Source: Blastococcus sp. URHD0036
Lineage (GTDB): Bacteria > Actinomycetota > Actinomycetes > Mycobacteriales > Geodermatophilaceae
Assembly: GCF_000701365.1 (NCBI RefSeq)
Contig: NZ_JNIK01000016.1
Span: forward strand, 62,001 to 126,000
DNA: 64,000 nucleotides
Reading direction: 5' to 3'
Position 1 is the stretch's first letter; each line of letters begins with the position of its first letter. A program made the position numbers and the translations under genes. The notes beneath the pieces are model-generated. The model was given only the letters and a program-made list of their open reading frames with translations. It was not told the DNA's origin and made no database searches. Below are positions 44,296-51,516 of the stretch, one piece after another.

Positions 44296-45137
44296 CGCCG
44301 CTGATCTCCGCGCACCGCGGCGGTGCCGGGGACGACGTCGCGCGGGAGAACACCCTCGAGGCGCTGCGCGACGCCGCCGGGTCCGAGTGCGAGTACGTGG
44401 AGGTCGACGTCCAGCGGTGCCGCGACGGCGTCCACGTCGTCCACCACGACGCCTGGATCCGCGAGGGCAACCGGCGGATCCCGATCGCGTCGCTGTCGCT
44501 CGCCGAGTTCGCCGCGCGCGCCGGGAGGTACCTGCTGCTCGACGACGCCCTCGCGGTGCTGCGCGGCCGCACCCGGGTCCACCTGGACCTGAAGTTCGCC
44601 TCCCGCCCCGAGGCCGGCGACGTCGCCCCGGCCGAGGAGGTCGTGCTGGTGCGGCACGTGGTCGAGGTGATGGGCGCGGGCAACGTCGTCGTCACCGGGC
44701 TGGACGACGCGGCGGTGGCCGCGGTCCGGACCTGGTCGCGCGAGCGCCACCCGGAGCTGCTCGTCGGGCTCGCGCTCAGCCGGGACGTCGGGCGCAGCGG
44801 GCTGGTCGCCCTGCTCACCGGACGCCTCCGCGAGGTCCTGCCCGGCCGGCGGCTGCGGGCCTGCGACGCGAACCTCGCCGTCTGCCCGCGGGACCAGGCG
44901 AGGCTGTGGGGCGCGCGCTGGGCGCGGCGCACCGGGCTGCCGCTGCTGGTGTGGACCGTCGACGGCCCGGCGGCACTGCGGGCCTGGCTGCGGGACGACC
45001 GCGTCTGGCTGGTGACGACGAACTTCCCGGAGCGGGCGCTGCGGCTGCGCCGCGAGCTGGCCCGGACGACGACGGGGCGCCCTCTCCGCAGAGAGGACGC
45101 CCCGAGGCAGTCGGTTCCGTTCAGGCGCCGGCGATGA
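44292..45137 (+). CDS. Glycerophosphodiester phosphodiesterase
   Basis: The 281-residue enzyme splits glycerophosphodiesters to glycerol-3-phosphate and an alcohol. Signature pieces are ISAHRGG...ENTLEAL (catalytic His and Glu), YVEVDVQ with metal-binding residues, and VHHDAW with the second His. Later HLDLKF and LLVWTVDGPAALRAWL fit the TIM barrel. The GTG start overlaps the ferritin-like gene stop. The last 15-20 codons run into a hairpin (45074-45103) that seems to belong to the opposite gene, so the C-terminal residues overlap a regulatory structure. No signal peptide. Confidence 0.88.
   Translation: MTPLISAHRGGAGDDVARENTLEALRDAAGSECEYVEVDVQRCRDGVHVVHHDAWIREGNRRIPIASLSLAEFAARAGRYLLLDDALAVLRGRTRVHLDLKFASRPEAGDVAPAEEVVLVRHVVEVMGAGNVVVTGLDDAAVAAVRTWSRERHPELLVGLALSRDVGRSGLVALLTGRLREVLPGRRLRACDANLAVCPRDQARLWGARWARRTGLPLLVWTVDGPAALRAWLRDDRVWLVTTNFPERALRLRRELARTTTGRPLRREDAPRQSVPFRRRR
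45074..45103 (-). terminator. Hairpin terminating the DUF3107 gene, inside the end of the GDPD gene
   Basis: GGGGCG (45074-45079) pairs with CGCCCC (45098-45103) and CCTCTC (45081-45086) with GAGAGG (45091-45096), with one mismatch and a CGCA loop. On the minus strand it begins 18 bases after the DUF3107 stop, while on the plus strand it is within the last 21 codons of the GDPD gene. Confidence 0.6.
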
Positions 45138-45357
45138 ATCCCACGCGCGGCTTGTCGGCCGGGGCGATCTCCACGTAGGCGATCCGGTCCACCGGGACGA
45201 CGACGCGGCGACCGCGATCGTCGACGAGCGAGAGCAGCCCGTCCTTCGTGGCACCGCTCATGGCCGCGGCCACGTCGGCCGCGATCTCGTCGGGGGTCTT
45301 GGGGCTGTCGATGACCAGCTCCCGGGGGGAGTGTTGGACACCGATCTTGACTTCCAC
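45121..45357 (-). CDS. DUF3107-family protein (Rv3208A-like)
   Basis: A 78-residue protein: MEVKIGVQHSPRELVIDSPKTPDEIAADVAAA, then a LVDDRGRRVVVPVDRIAYVEI strand pair, as in the DUF3107 family (Rv3208A, annotated TB9.4). It has no known activity; the position next to a TetR gene is conserved. The GTG start at 45357 has a strong GAGGAGG ribosome site about 8 bases upstream. It overlaps the end of the convergent GDPD gene by 17 bp. Confidence 0.88.
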   Translation of the reverse strand: MEVKIGVQHSPRELVIDSPKTPDEIAADVAAAMSGATKDGLLSLVDDRGRRVVVPVDRIAYVEIAPADKPRVGFIAGA

Positions 45358-45392
45358 GCTGGATGCCTCCTCGAGTTGCTCAGCTGGCGACC

Positions 45393-45398
45393 ACGCTA
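45393..45398 (-). promoter_or_regulatory. Putative -10 hexamer for the DUF3107 gene
   Basis: The minus strand reads TAGCGT about 35 bases before GTG 45357, giving a leader with a GAGGAGG site. The preceding CTGGAC resembles the hpf promoter. Confidence 0.4.
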
Positions 45399-45471
45399 GT
45401 CCAGCGGCCGCCGGCGGGACCTGTCCTGCGGCTGCGCCGACAGCGAACGGCGTGGGGCGGCGGTCGCGGCG

Positions 45472-46110
45472 TCAGGCGCCGCCGTCGACCCGCGGGAAGC
45501 CCGACATCCCGCGCCAGGCCAGCGCCGACATGAAGGCCACCGCCTCGTCCCGGCTCACCGAGCCCTTGCTGGCCAGCCACCAGCGGGCGCTGGTCTCGGC
45601 CAGCCCGGTGAGCCCGGCGGCCAGCAGCAGCGAGCGCTCGTGGTCGGCGCCGGTCTCGGCGCCGATGACCTCGGCGATCGCCTCGACGCAGTCGCGGGTG
45701 CCGCGGTCGACCAGGGTGCGGACGTCGTCGTCGTTGCGCAGGTCGGACTCGAAGACCAGCCGGAACGCCTCGCCCTCGGCGTCGATGAAGTCGAAGTACG
45801 CCCCGACGGCGCCGTCGACGCGCTCCTGGTTGTCCTCGGTGCCGGACATGGCGTTGCGCACCCGGTCGGCCAGCTCGGTGACCTGCAGCTCCAGCAGGGC
45901 GAGGTAGAGCTCGCGCTTGCCGGGGAAGTGCTGGTACAGCACGGGCTTGCTGACCCCGGCCCGGTCGGCGATCTCGTCCATCGCCGCGGCGTGGAACCCC
46001 TGCGCGACGAACACCTCCTGCGCGGCCTGGAGCAGCTGCAGCCGCCGCGCGCTCCGCGGGAGGCGCGACGTGCGGCGGACCGGAGCGGGTGACGGGCGCG
46101 ACAGTGACAT
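45472..46110 (-). CDS. TetR-family transcriptional regulator (Rv3208-like)
   Basis: A 212-residue regulator. The DNA-binding region is RRLQLLQAAQEVFVAQGFHAAAMDEIADRAGVSKPVLYQHFPGKRELYLALLE (residues about 21-74); the rest is an all-helical ligand/dimer domain (QERVDGAVGAYFDFID, LLLAAGLTGLAETSARWWLAS). In M. tuberculosis the equivalent is Rv3208. Its target genes are unknown; the divergent hydrolase gene 68 bp away and the DUF3107 gene 114 bp downstream are candidates. ATG 46110 follows a TAACAT hexamer by nine bases. Confidence 0.9.
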   Translation of the reverse strand: MSLSRPSPAPVRRTSRLPRSARRLQLLQAAQEVFVAQGFHAAAMDEIADRAGVSKPVLYQHFPGKRELYLALLELQVTELADRVRNAMSGTEDNQERVDGAVGAYFDFIDAEGEAFRLVFESDLRNDDDVRTLVDRGTRDCVEAIAEVIGAETGADHERSLLLAAGLTGLAETSARWWLASKGSVSRDEAVAFMSALAWRGMSGFPRVDGGA

Positions 46111-46119
46111 GGCGAGGGG

Positions 46120-46125
46120 ATGTTA
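46120..46125 (-). promoter_or_regulatory. Putative near-leaderless -10 for the TetR gene
   Basis: On the minus strand TAACAT precedes ATG 46110 by nine bases. It faces the hydrolase promoter at 46167-46172. Confidence 0.45.
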
Positions 46126-46166
46126 CCGACGGGTCACCAGGGCGCGCGTACCGGAGCGGGGCGTTC

Positions 46167-46172
46167 TACCGT
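46167..46172 (+). promoter_or_regulatory. Putative leaderless -10 for the hydrolase at 46179
   Basis: TACCGT is followed by six bases and the GTG at 46179. Confidence 0.55.
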
Positions 46173-46178
46173 TCCCCG

Positions 46179-47216
46179 GTGCCCCGACCCGCCGGCTCCG
46201 GTCCGTCGTCCGCACGGCTGTCCGACGCCGCGCTGCCCCCGCTCGACACCGCCTCGGCGGCCTGGCCCGGCTCGCCCATGCCGGTCCGCGGCGGCGAGGT
46301 GTTCGTCCGCCGGACGCCCTGGCGCGGTCCGGTGGACCGGTCGGACGCCGGTGCGCCCCGGGAGCGGGCGCTCTACGTGCACGGCCTGGGCGGTGCCTCG
46401 ACGAACTGGACCGACCTCGCGGGACTGCTCGCCGTCCGGTTCGACGGCTGGGCGGTGGACCTGCCCGGCTTCGGGCTGAGCCGTCCGCCGCTGCGCGGCT
46501 CGTATTCGATCCGCGGCCACGTGCAGGCGGTGATCGACGTGCTGGAGCAGGTGGTCGCCGAGCCGGGGGAGGCCGCCGGCCGACCGGTGCACCTGCTCGG
46601 GAACTCCCTCGGCGGCCTGGTCAGCCTGATGGTCGCCGCCCGCCGCCCGGACCTGGTCGCCACCCTCACGCTGATCTCCCCGGCGATGCCGGTCTACCGG
46701 GTGCCGAAGGCCTTCAGCCCGGCGCTCCTGCTGCTCCTCCTCCCGGGCGTGCCGTCGGTCGCCGAGCGCCGCCTGGCCGGGGTGACGCCGGAGCAGCAGG
46801 TGCGCGGCATGGTCTCGATGTGCTTCGGCGACCCGTCGCGGATCCCGCCGCAGCGGCTGGAGCAGGCGCTGGCCGAGATGCGCGAGCGCGCCGAGCAGGC
46901 CTGGGCACACCGCGCGCTGGCCCGCAGCATGCGCGGGCTCATGACCTCCTACCTGCGCGTGGGTGCGGCCAACGCGTGGCGGATGGCCCGGTCGCTGCGC
47001 GTTCCGACGCTCGTGGTCTGGGGGGACCGCGACCGGCTCGTCGACCCGGCGCTCGCCCCGCGGCTGGCCGCGGCGGTGCCCGACGGCCGCCTGCAGCTGC
47101 TCCCCGGGGTGGGCCACGTGGCGATGCTCGAGGCCCCGGAGGAGACCGCCCGGGCGGTGCTCGGACTCGTCGAGGACGCCGACGCGGGAGCGGTGGAGGT
47201 CCGTGACGCGCCGTGA
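46179..47216 (+). CDS. Alpha/beta-fold hydrolase
   Basis: The 345-residue protein has a core beginning ALYVHGLGGASTNWTDLAG, the nucleophile elbow GNSLGG (Ser), the acidic loop VVWGDRDRLVDPALAP and the catalytic His in PGVGHVAMLEAPE. The N-terminal 65 residues (FVRRTPWRGP region) are family-specific. It resembles acyltransferase/esterase hydrolases near Rv3208-Rv3207c. I choose GTG 46179 because of the leaderless hexamer and because the longer frame from 46089 would run through the divergent promoter region. It is divergent from the TetR gene, whose protein may control it. Confidence 0.87.
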   Translation: MPRPAGSGPSSARLSDAALPPLDTASAAWPGSPMPVRGGEVFVRRTPWRGPVDRSDAGAPRERALYVHGLGGASTNWTDLAGLLAVRFDGWAVDLPGFGLSRPPLRGSYSIRGHVQAVIDVLEQVVAEPGEAAGRPVHLLGNSLGGLVSLMVAARRPDLVATLTLISPAMPVYRVPKAFSPALLLLLLPGVPSVAERRLAGVTPEQQVRGMVSMCFGDPSRIPPQRLEQALAEMRERAEQAWAHRALARSMRGLMTSYLRVGAANAWRMARSLRVPTLVVWGDRDRLVDPALAPRLAAAVPDGRLQLLPGVGHVAMLEAPEETARAVLGLVEDADAGAVEVRDAP

Positions 47217-47337
47217 GCCGACACGCCTGACCCGTGCGACTCGCCCGGGTGTGGACTCTGCTCACCGCTGGTGATCGTGAGACTCTGGTGAGTGGCCGCA
47301 GTCGGCCGGCAGATCGAGGATCCGCGGGAGGGCGCGC

Positions 47338-48402
47338 GTGGCGGGAGCACCGCCGTCCGGGAGCCGGACCGGCAGCCGACGCCCCGCTGCCGACGCCGGT
47401 GACCGCCGGGTCGAGCGCCTCCCGGGTGTGCCGCCCGCCGGGGTCCGCCGTCCGCCCCCGCCCCGGCCTCCGCTGCCGCCGCGGCCGGTCTCGTCGCGTG
47501 CGCGGCTCGCGTCCGTCGACCGTCGTCCCGTCGACCGCCGTCCGCTCGACCCGCAGGACCGCCGTCCGCCGCCGCGGCGCGGCGGTCCGCCGCCCGGACG
47601 GCTGCGCCGCTTCGTGCTGCGCCACGGGTGGCGGGCCTACGCCATCCCGCTGCTGACCGTCGCCACGCTGCTGGCGCTGGTCGACCTCGCGCGCACCGAC
47701 GCCGACGCCGACCCGGCCTCCGGTGCGGCCGCGGCGGCGTCTTCGTCGGCGGCGGAGCGGTCGGACGACGTGGGTGGCCCCGGGACGCCGGCCCCGACCG
47801 CCGCGGCCGTGGGCGAGGGGGCGCCGACCTCGACGCCGTCCGAGGCGGCCACGGCCACCTACGTCGAACAGGGCGCGGGCACCGTCACCGTCGTCCCGGG
47901 GTCCTCGCCGGTCTACGGCACCGGGCCGCTGCAGCGCTTCGCCGTCGAGGTGGAGGACGGCATCGGCGTCGACGGGGTGGCCTTCGCCGCCGCGGTCGAG
48001 CAGACGCTGGCCGACCCTCGCGGGTGGGGGAACGGCGGGCAGATGTCCTTCCAGCGCGTCGGCGTGGAGGAGGAGGCAGCCGGGGACTACGACTTCAAGG
48101 TCAGCCTGATCAGCCCCGGCAACATGGAGACCTACTGCCCGGGGGTCGGCACCCAGGGGTACACGTCCTGCCGGTACGGCGACCGTGCGGTCATCAACCT
48201 GGCGCGCTGGGAGACCGCCGTCCCCGACTACGAGGGCGACGTCGCCACCTACCGCCTCTACGTGGTGAACCACGAGGTCGGGCACGCCCTGGGCAACGGG
48301 CACGAGCAGTGCGGGGGCGCCGGCGAGCTGGCCCCGGTCATGCAGCAGCAGACCCTCGGACTGGAGGGCTGCACCAAGAACCCCTGGCCCTACCCCGCCT
48401 GA
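47338..48402 (+). CDS. DUF3152 membrane-anchored metzincin-like protein (Rv3207c-like)
   Basis: A 354-residue protein with an Arg/Pro-rich cytoplasmic start, one transmembrane helix (about 101-118, YAIPLLTVATLLALVDLA), an Ala/Ser/Pro linker and an extracellular DUF3152 domain. The domain carries the zinc motif VNHEVGHALGNGHEQC (HExxHxxxxxH), preceded by SCRYGDRAVINLARW and followed by APVMQQQT with a Met-turn-like sequence. Proteolytic activity is likely but unproven for this family. GTG 47338 has GGGAGGG 6-12 bases upstream. It corresponds to Rv3207c, directly before moeZ. Confidence 0.88.
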   Translation: MAGAPPSGSRTGSRRPAADAGDRRVERLPGVPPAGVRRPPPPRPPLPPRPVSSRARLASVDRRPVDRRPLDPQDRRPPPRRGGPPPGRLRRFVLRHGWRAYAIPLLTVATLLALVDLARTDADADPASGAAAAASSSAAERSDDVGGPGTPAPTAAAVGEGAPTSTPSEAATATYVEQGAGTVTVVPGSSPVYGTGPLQRFAVEVEDGIGVDGVAFAAAVEQTLADPRGWGNGGQMSFQRVGVEEEAAGDYDFKVSLISPGNMETYCPGVGTQGYTSCRYGDRAVINLARWETAVPDYEGDVATYRLYVVNHEVGHALGNGHEQCGGAGELAPVMQQQTLGLEGCTKNPWPYPA

Positions 48403-48502
48403 GCCGGGGGGCGGGCGGCGGGAAGAACGGCACCTGGGACGCTGTTGTGCGAACCAAGGCCGGCTCCGGGAGGGGCCGCGGTCCGCAACCCGAGGAGCAA
48501 GC

Positions 48503-49663
48503 GTGTCCCTGCCACCGCTGGTGGAGCCCGCCGCCGACCTGTCGATCGACGAGGTCCGCCGTTACAGCCGCCACCTGATCATCCCCGACGTCGGCATGGA
48601 CGGGCAGAAGCGACTCAAGAACGCCAAGGTGCTCGCCGTCGGCGCGGGTGGCCTGGGTTCGCCGGTGCTGATGTACCTGGCGGCCGCCGGTGTCGGCACG
48701 CTCGGCATCGTCGAGTTCGACACCGTCGACGAGTCGAACCTGCAGCGCCAGATCATCCACGGCGCCTCCGACGTGGGCCGGTCCAAGGCCGAGAGCGCGC
48801 GGGACTCCATCAAGGAGATCAACCCCTACGTCGACGTCCGCCTGCACGAGACGCGGCTGGACAGCGAGAACGTGCTGGAGATCTTCGCCGACTACGACCT
48901 CATCGTCGACGGCACCGACAACTTCGCCACGCGGTACCTGGTGAACGACGCCGCCGTGCTGCTGAACAAGCCGTACGTGTGGGGCTCGATCTATCGCTTC
49001 GACGGCCAGGTCTCGGTCTTCTGGAACGACCACGGCCCGAACTACCGCGACCTGTACCCGGTGCCCCCGCCGCCCGGCATGGTGCCCAGCTGCGCCGAGG
49101 GCGGCGTGCTCGGTGTCCTCTGCGCGACGATCGGCGCCATCCAGGCCACCGAGGCGGTCAAGCTGATCACCGGCATCGGCGAGACGCTGCTCGGCCGGCT
49201 GATGGTCTACGACGCCCTGGAGATGACCTTCCGCACGATCAAGGTGCGCAAGGACCCCGAGGGTGAGCCGATCACGGAGCTCATCGACTACGAGACCTTC
49301 TGCGGCGTCGTCTCCACCGAGGCGCAGGAGGCGGCCGCGGGCGCGACGATCACCGTCGACGAGCTCAAGGACATGATGGATGCCGGCAAGGACTTCGAGC
49401 TGATCGACGTCCGGGAGCCCAACGAGTACGAGATCGTGTCGATCCCCGGCGCGAAGCTCATCCCCAAGGACGAGCTGCTGTCGGGCCGGGCGCTGTCGCA
49501 GCTGCCGCAGGACAGGCCGATCGTGCTGCACTGCAAGACCGGCGTCCGCTCCGCGGAGGTCCTCGCGGCGATCAAGAACGCCGGGTTCAAGGACGCCGTC
49601 CACGTCCAGGGCGGCGTGACCGCCTGGGCGACCCGCATCGACAAGGCACTGCCCACCTACTAG
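48503..49663 (+). CDS. moeZ: MoeZ/MoeB-type adenylyltransferase and sulfurtransferase
   Basis: The 386-residue enzyme adenylates the C-terminal Gly of small sulfur carriers (MoaD, ThiS, CysO) and transfers sulfur from its rhodanese domain. The E1-like domain has the nucleotide loop GAGGLGS (47-53), NLQRQIIHGASDVGRSKA, DGTDNFATRYLVND and the adenylation region YPVPPPPGMVPSCAEGGVLG. The C-terminal rhodanese domain has the active loop LHCKTGVRS (Cys344). The zinc-binding CxxC pairs of MoeB are absent, as in MoeZ. The GTG start has GAGGAG upstream. It corresponds to Rv3206c, which serves several sulfur carriers. Confidence 0.95.
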   Translation: MSLPPLVEPAADLSIDEVRRYSRHLIIPDVGMDGQKRLKNAKVLAVGAGGLGSPVLMYLAAAGVGTLGIVEFDTVDESNLQRQIIHGASDVGRSKAESARDSIKEINPYVDVRLHETRLDSENVLEIFADYDLIVDGTDNFATRYLVNDAAVLLNKPYVWGSIYRFDGQVSVFWNDHGPNYRDLYPVPPPPGMVPSCAEGGVLGVLCATIGAIQATEAVKLITGIGETLLGRLMVYDALEMTFRTIKVRKDPEGEPITELIDYETFCGVVSTEAQEAAAGATITVDELKDMMDAGKDFELIDVREPNEYEIVSIPGAKLIPKDELLSGRALSQLPQDRPIVLHCKTGVRSAEVLAAIKNAGFKDAVHVQGGVTAWATRIDKALPTY

Positions 49664-49675
49664 GCCGTGCCGCCC

Positions 49676-49709
49676 GCAGGGCCCGCCCCCCACCGGGGGC
49701 GGGCCCTGC
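49676..49709 (+). terminator. Strong hairpin after moeZ
   Basis: GCAGGGCCCGCCCCC (49676-49690) pairs perfectly over 15 bp with 49695-49709 around a CACC loop, 13 bases after the moeZ stop. Confidence 0.88.
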
Positions 49710-49742
49710 GTCGTGTCGGGGGTGCGGGGTTGACTGGACGAC

Positions 49743-50324
49743 GTGCCCCCCGCCGACGACGCCGCACTGCTCGAGCTCTTCCAGCGCGCCCAGAACGCCT
49801 TCACCGACCTGGTCGACGCCGTCGAGGCCGGCCGGTGGGACGACGAGGCGCTGCCCGGCTGGACCGTCGCCGACCTGGTCGCCCACCTCGTCGACGAGGC
49901 CCGCTGGATCCCCGACCTGCTGGCCGGTGACCCCGCCGAGCTGGTCGACCCCCGGTTCTCGCACGCCACCGACGACCTGCTCGGCGACGACCCGCTGACG
50001 GCGTGGGAGACCGCAGCCGACGCCGCGCTCGCCGCCCTGGCCACCGGCGACCTCGCCGGCACGGTCCACCTGACCCGCGGTCCGACGCCGGTGCGCGAGT
50101 ACGTCGAGGAGCTGACCGCAGACCTCGTCGTCCACGGCTGGGACCTCGCCTCCGCCACCGGCGGCGACGTGCGGATCGACCCGGCGCTCGTGCGGGCCGC
50201 GGCCGTGCTGGCCGACCGGCTGCCGGACGACGGCGTGCCGGGGCTGTTCGACCCGCCGCTGGAGGTGCCGGACGGCGCTCCCGAGCAGGTGCGGGTGCTC
50301 GCCCGCTTCGGCCGCCGCGCCTGA
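49743..50324 (+). CDS. Maleylpyruvate isomerase-family (DinB-like, mycothiol-dependent) protein
   Basis: The 193-residue protein has the helical DinB-like maleylpyruvate-isomerase N-terminal fold of TIGR03086-type proteins: LPGWTVADLVAHLVDEARW (first His), DPLTAWETAADAALAAL, and ADLVVHGWDLASATG with the second His. Relatives bind a divalent metal by three His and use mycothiol. The exact substrate is unknown, and the third His is not certain here. The start is GTG 49743. It is followed 1 bp later by the ATL gene, so the two are co-transcribed. Confidence 0.85.
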   Translation: MPPADDAALLELFQRAQNAFTDLVDAVEAGRWDDEALPGWTVADLVAHLVDEARWIPDLLAGDPAELVDPRFSHATDDLLGDDPLTAWETAADAALAALATGDLAGTVHLTRGPTPVREYVEELTADLVVHGWDLASATGGDVRIDPALVRAAAVLADRLPDDGVPGLFDPPLEVPDGAPEQVRVLARFGRRA

Positions 50325-50325
50325 G

Positions 50326-50616
50326 GTGGCAGACCCCGCGGACGTCGACGAGGCGGTGTACGACGCGGTCGAGGCGATCCCGCCCGGCCGGGTGAGCACC
50401 TACGGCGCGATCGGCCGGCTGGTCGGCGTCGGCCCCCGGCGGGTGGCCCGGGCGCTGGCGCAGGGCGGGGGAGCGGTGCCCTGGTTCCGGGTGATCCGGG
50501 CCGACGGGACGGCCGCCGAGCCGGTGCGGGCGCGCCAGCTGGAGCTGCTGGCCGGCGAGGGCGTGCCCGTGCGCAACGGCCGGGTGGACCTGCGCGCGGT
50601 GGGCTGGCCGGACTGA
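50326..50616 (+). CDS. Alkyltransferase-like protein (ATL, MGMT fold)
   Basis: A 96-residue protein of the MGMT DNA-binding domain type: AIPPGRVSTYGAIGRLVG, ARRVARALAQGG, and VPWFRVIRADG where active MGMT has PCHRV. The reactive Cys is Trp, as in ATL proteins, which bind O6-alkylguanine and recruit nucleotide excision repair. The next residue, usually His in PWHRV, is Phe. It corresponds in place to Rv3204. GTG 50326 is 1 bp after the previous stop. Confidence 0.82.
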   Translation: MADPADVDEAVYDAVEAIPPGRVSTYGAIGRLVGVGPRRVARALAQGGGAVPWFRVIRADGTAAEPVRARQLELLAGEGVPVRNGRVDLRAVGWPD

Positions 50617-50707
50617 CCCGCCGTCGTCCCGGGGTCTGACGCCCGGCCGGCCGTGATCGTCCCGCAGGCCGACGCGCCGAGGTGAGCTGCGGAGATGGAC
50701 TGTCGGC

Positions 50708-51460
50708 ATGCACACGACGCTCGTCCGGCCGCCTGCACCGCACCCGCCCCGTCCGCGCGCCCGGCGGCTGGTCCGCCGGCTCGCGGCCACCGGACTGGTC
50801 GGGGTGCTGCTCCTCCTGGTCCTCACCGCCTCGGCGTGGCTGGCCACCCCCGGCGTGGGCGACGCCCGCGAGCGGGCGGACGCGCTGCTGGCCGCGCACG
50901 GCGCACCGGCGCTGGAGGGCGAGCTCCCCGACCGCGTGGTCGCCGCCGTGCTCGCCACCGAGGACAGCCGCTTCGCCGGCCACGCGGGCATCGACTGGCG
51001 CGGCGCCCTCCGTGCCCCGTGGGGCGTGCTGACCGGTGAGGACCTCGGCGGCTCGACCCTGGACCAGCAGCTGGCCAAGAACCTCTACGAGGACGGGGCG
51101 AACGACGCCCTGGCCCGGCTGGGCTCCGTCGTCCTCGCGGTGAAGCTCGACGCGCACTGGACCAAGGACGAGCTGCTGCGCATGTACCTGGACAGCGCCT
51201 ACTTCGGGCACGGGTTCACCGGCGTCACCGCGGCGAGCGAGGGCTACTTCGGGCTCGCCCCCGGCGAGCTGTCCTGGTCGCAGGCCAGCCTGCTGGCCGG
51301 TCTCCTGCAGGCGCCCAGCGCCTACGACCCGCTCGAGCACCCCGACCGGGCGGCCGCGCGCCAGGAGCACGTGCTCGACCGGCTGGTCGACGTCGGGGCG
51401 CTCTCGAGGGCGGACGCCGACGAACTCGGCCCGGCCTCGTGGGACCTCCTCGGCGGCTGA
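50708..51460 (+). CDS. Monofunctional peptidoglycan glycosyltransferase (GT51)
   Basis: The 250-residue membrane protein has one N-terminal transmembrane helix (about 28-46) and a GT51 domain. The catalytic-type ATEDSRFAGHAGIDW carries the Glu (near residue 84); GGSTLDQQLAKNLY, LDAHWTKDELLRMYLDSAYFG and SQASLLAGLLQAPSAYDP follow in order. It polymerises lipid II on the outer face of the membrane without a transpeptidase domain. The order of motifs matches MtgA-like enzymes. It precedes adnA by 56 bp but is probably separate. Confidence 0.9.
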   Translation: MHTTLVRPPAPHPPRPRARRLVRRLAATGLVGVLLLLVLTASAWLATPGVGDARERADALLAAHGAPALEGELPDRVVAAVLATEDSRFAGHAGIDWRGALRAPWGVLTGEDLGGSTLDQQLAKNLYEDGANDALARLGSVVLAVKLDAHWTKDELLRMYLDSAYFGHGFTGVTAASEGYFGLAPGELSWSQASLLAGLLQAPSAYDPLEHPDRAAARQEHVLDRLVDVGALSRADADELGPASWDLLGG

Positions 51461-51516
51461 GTCCCGGGTTCCGCACCAGCCCCGGGAGTGTCGGTGACCC
51501 GTGCTCCCATAGAGGC

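Noticed and set aside
46089-46178. Longer N-terminus of the hydrolase starting at 46089
   Set aside because: The extension would lie over the divergent TetR promoter and start; the GTG at 46179 has the leaderless hexamer spacing.
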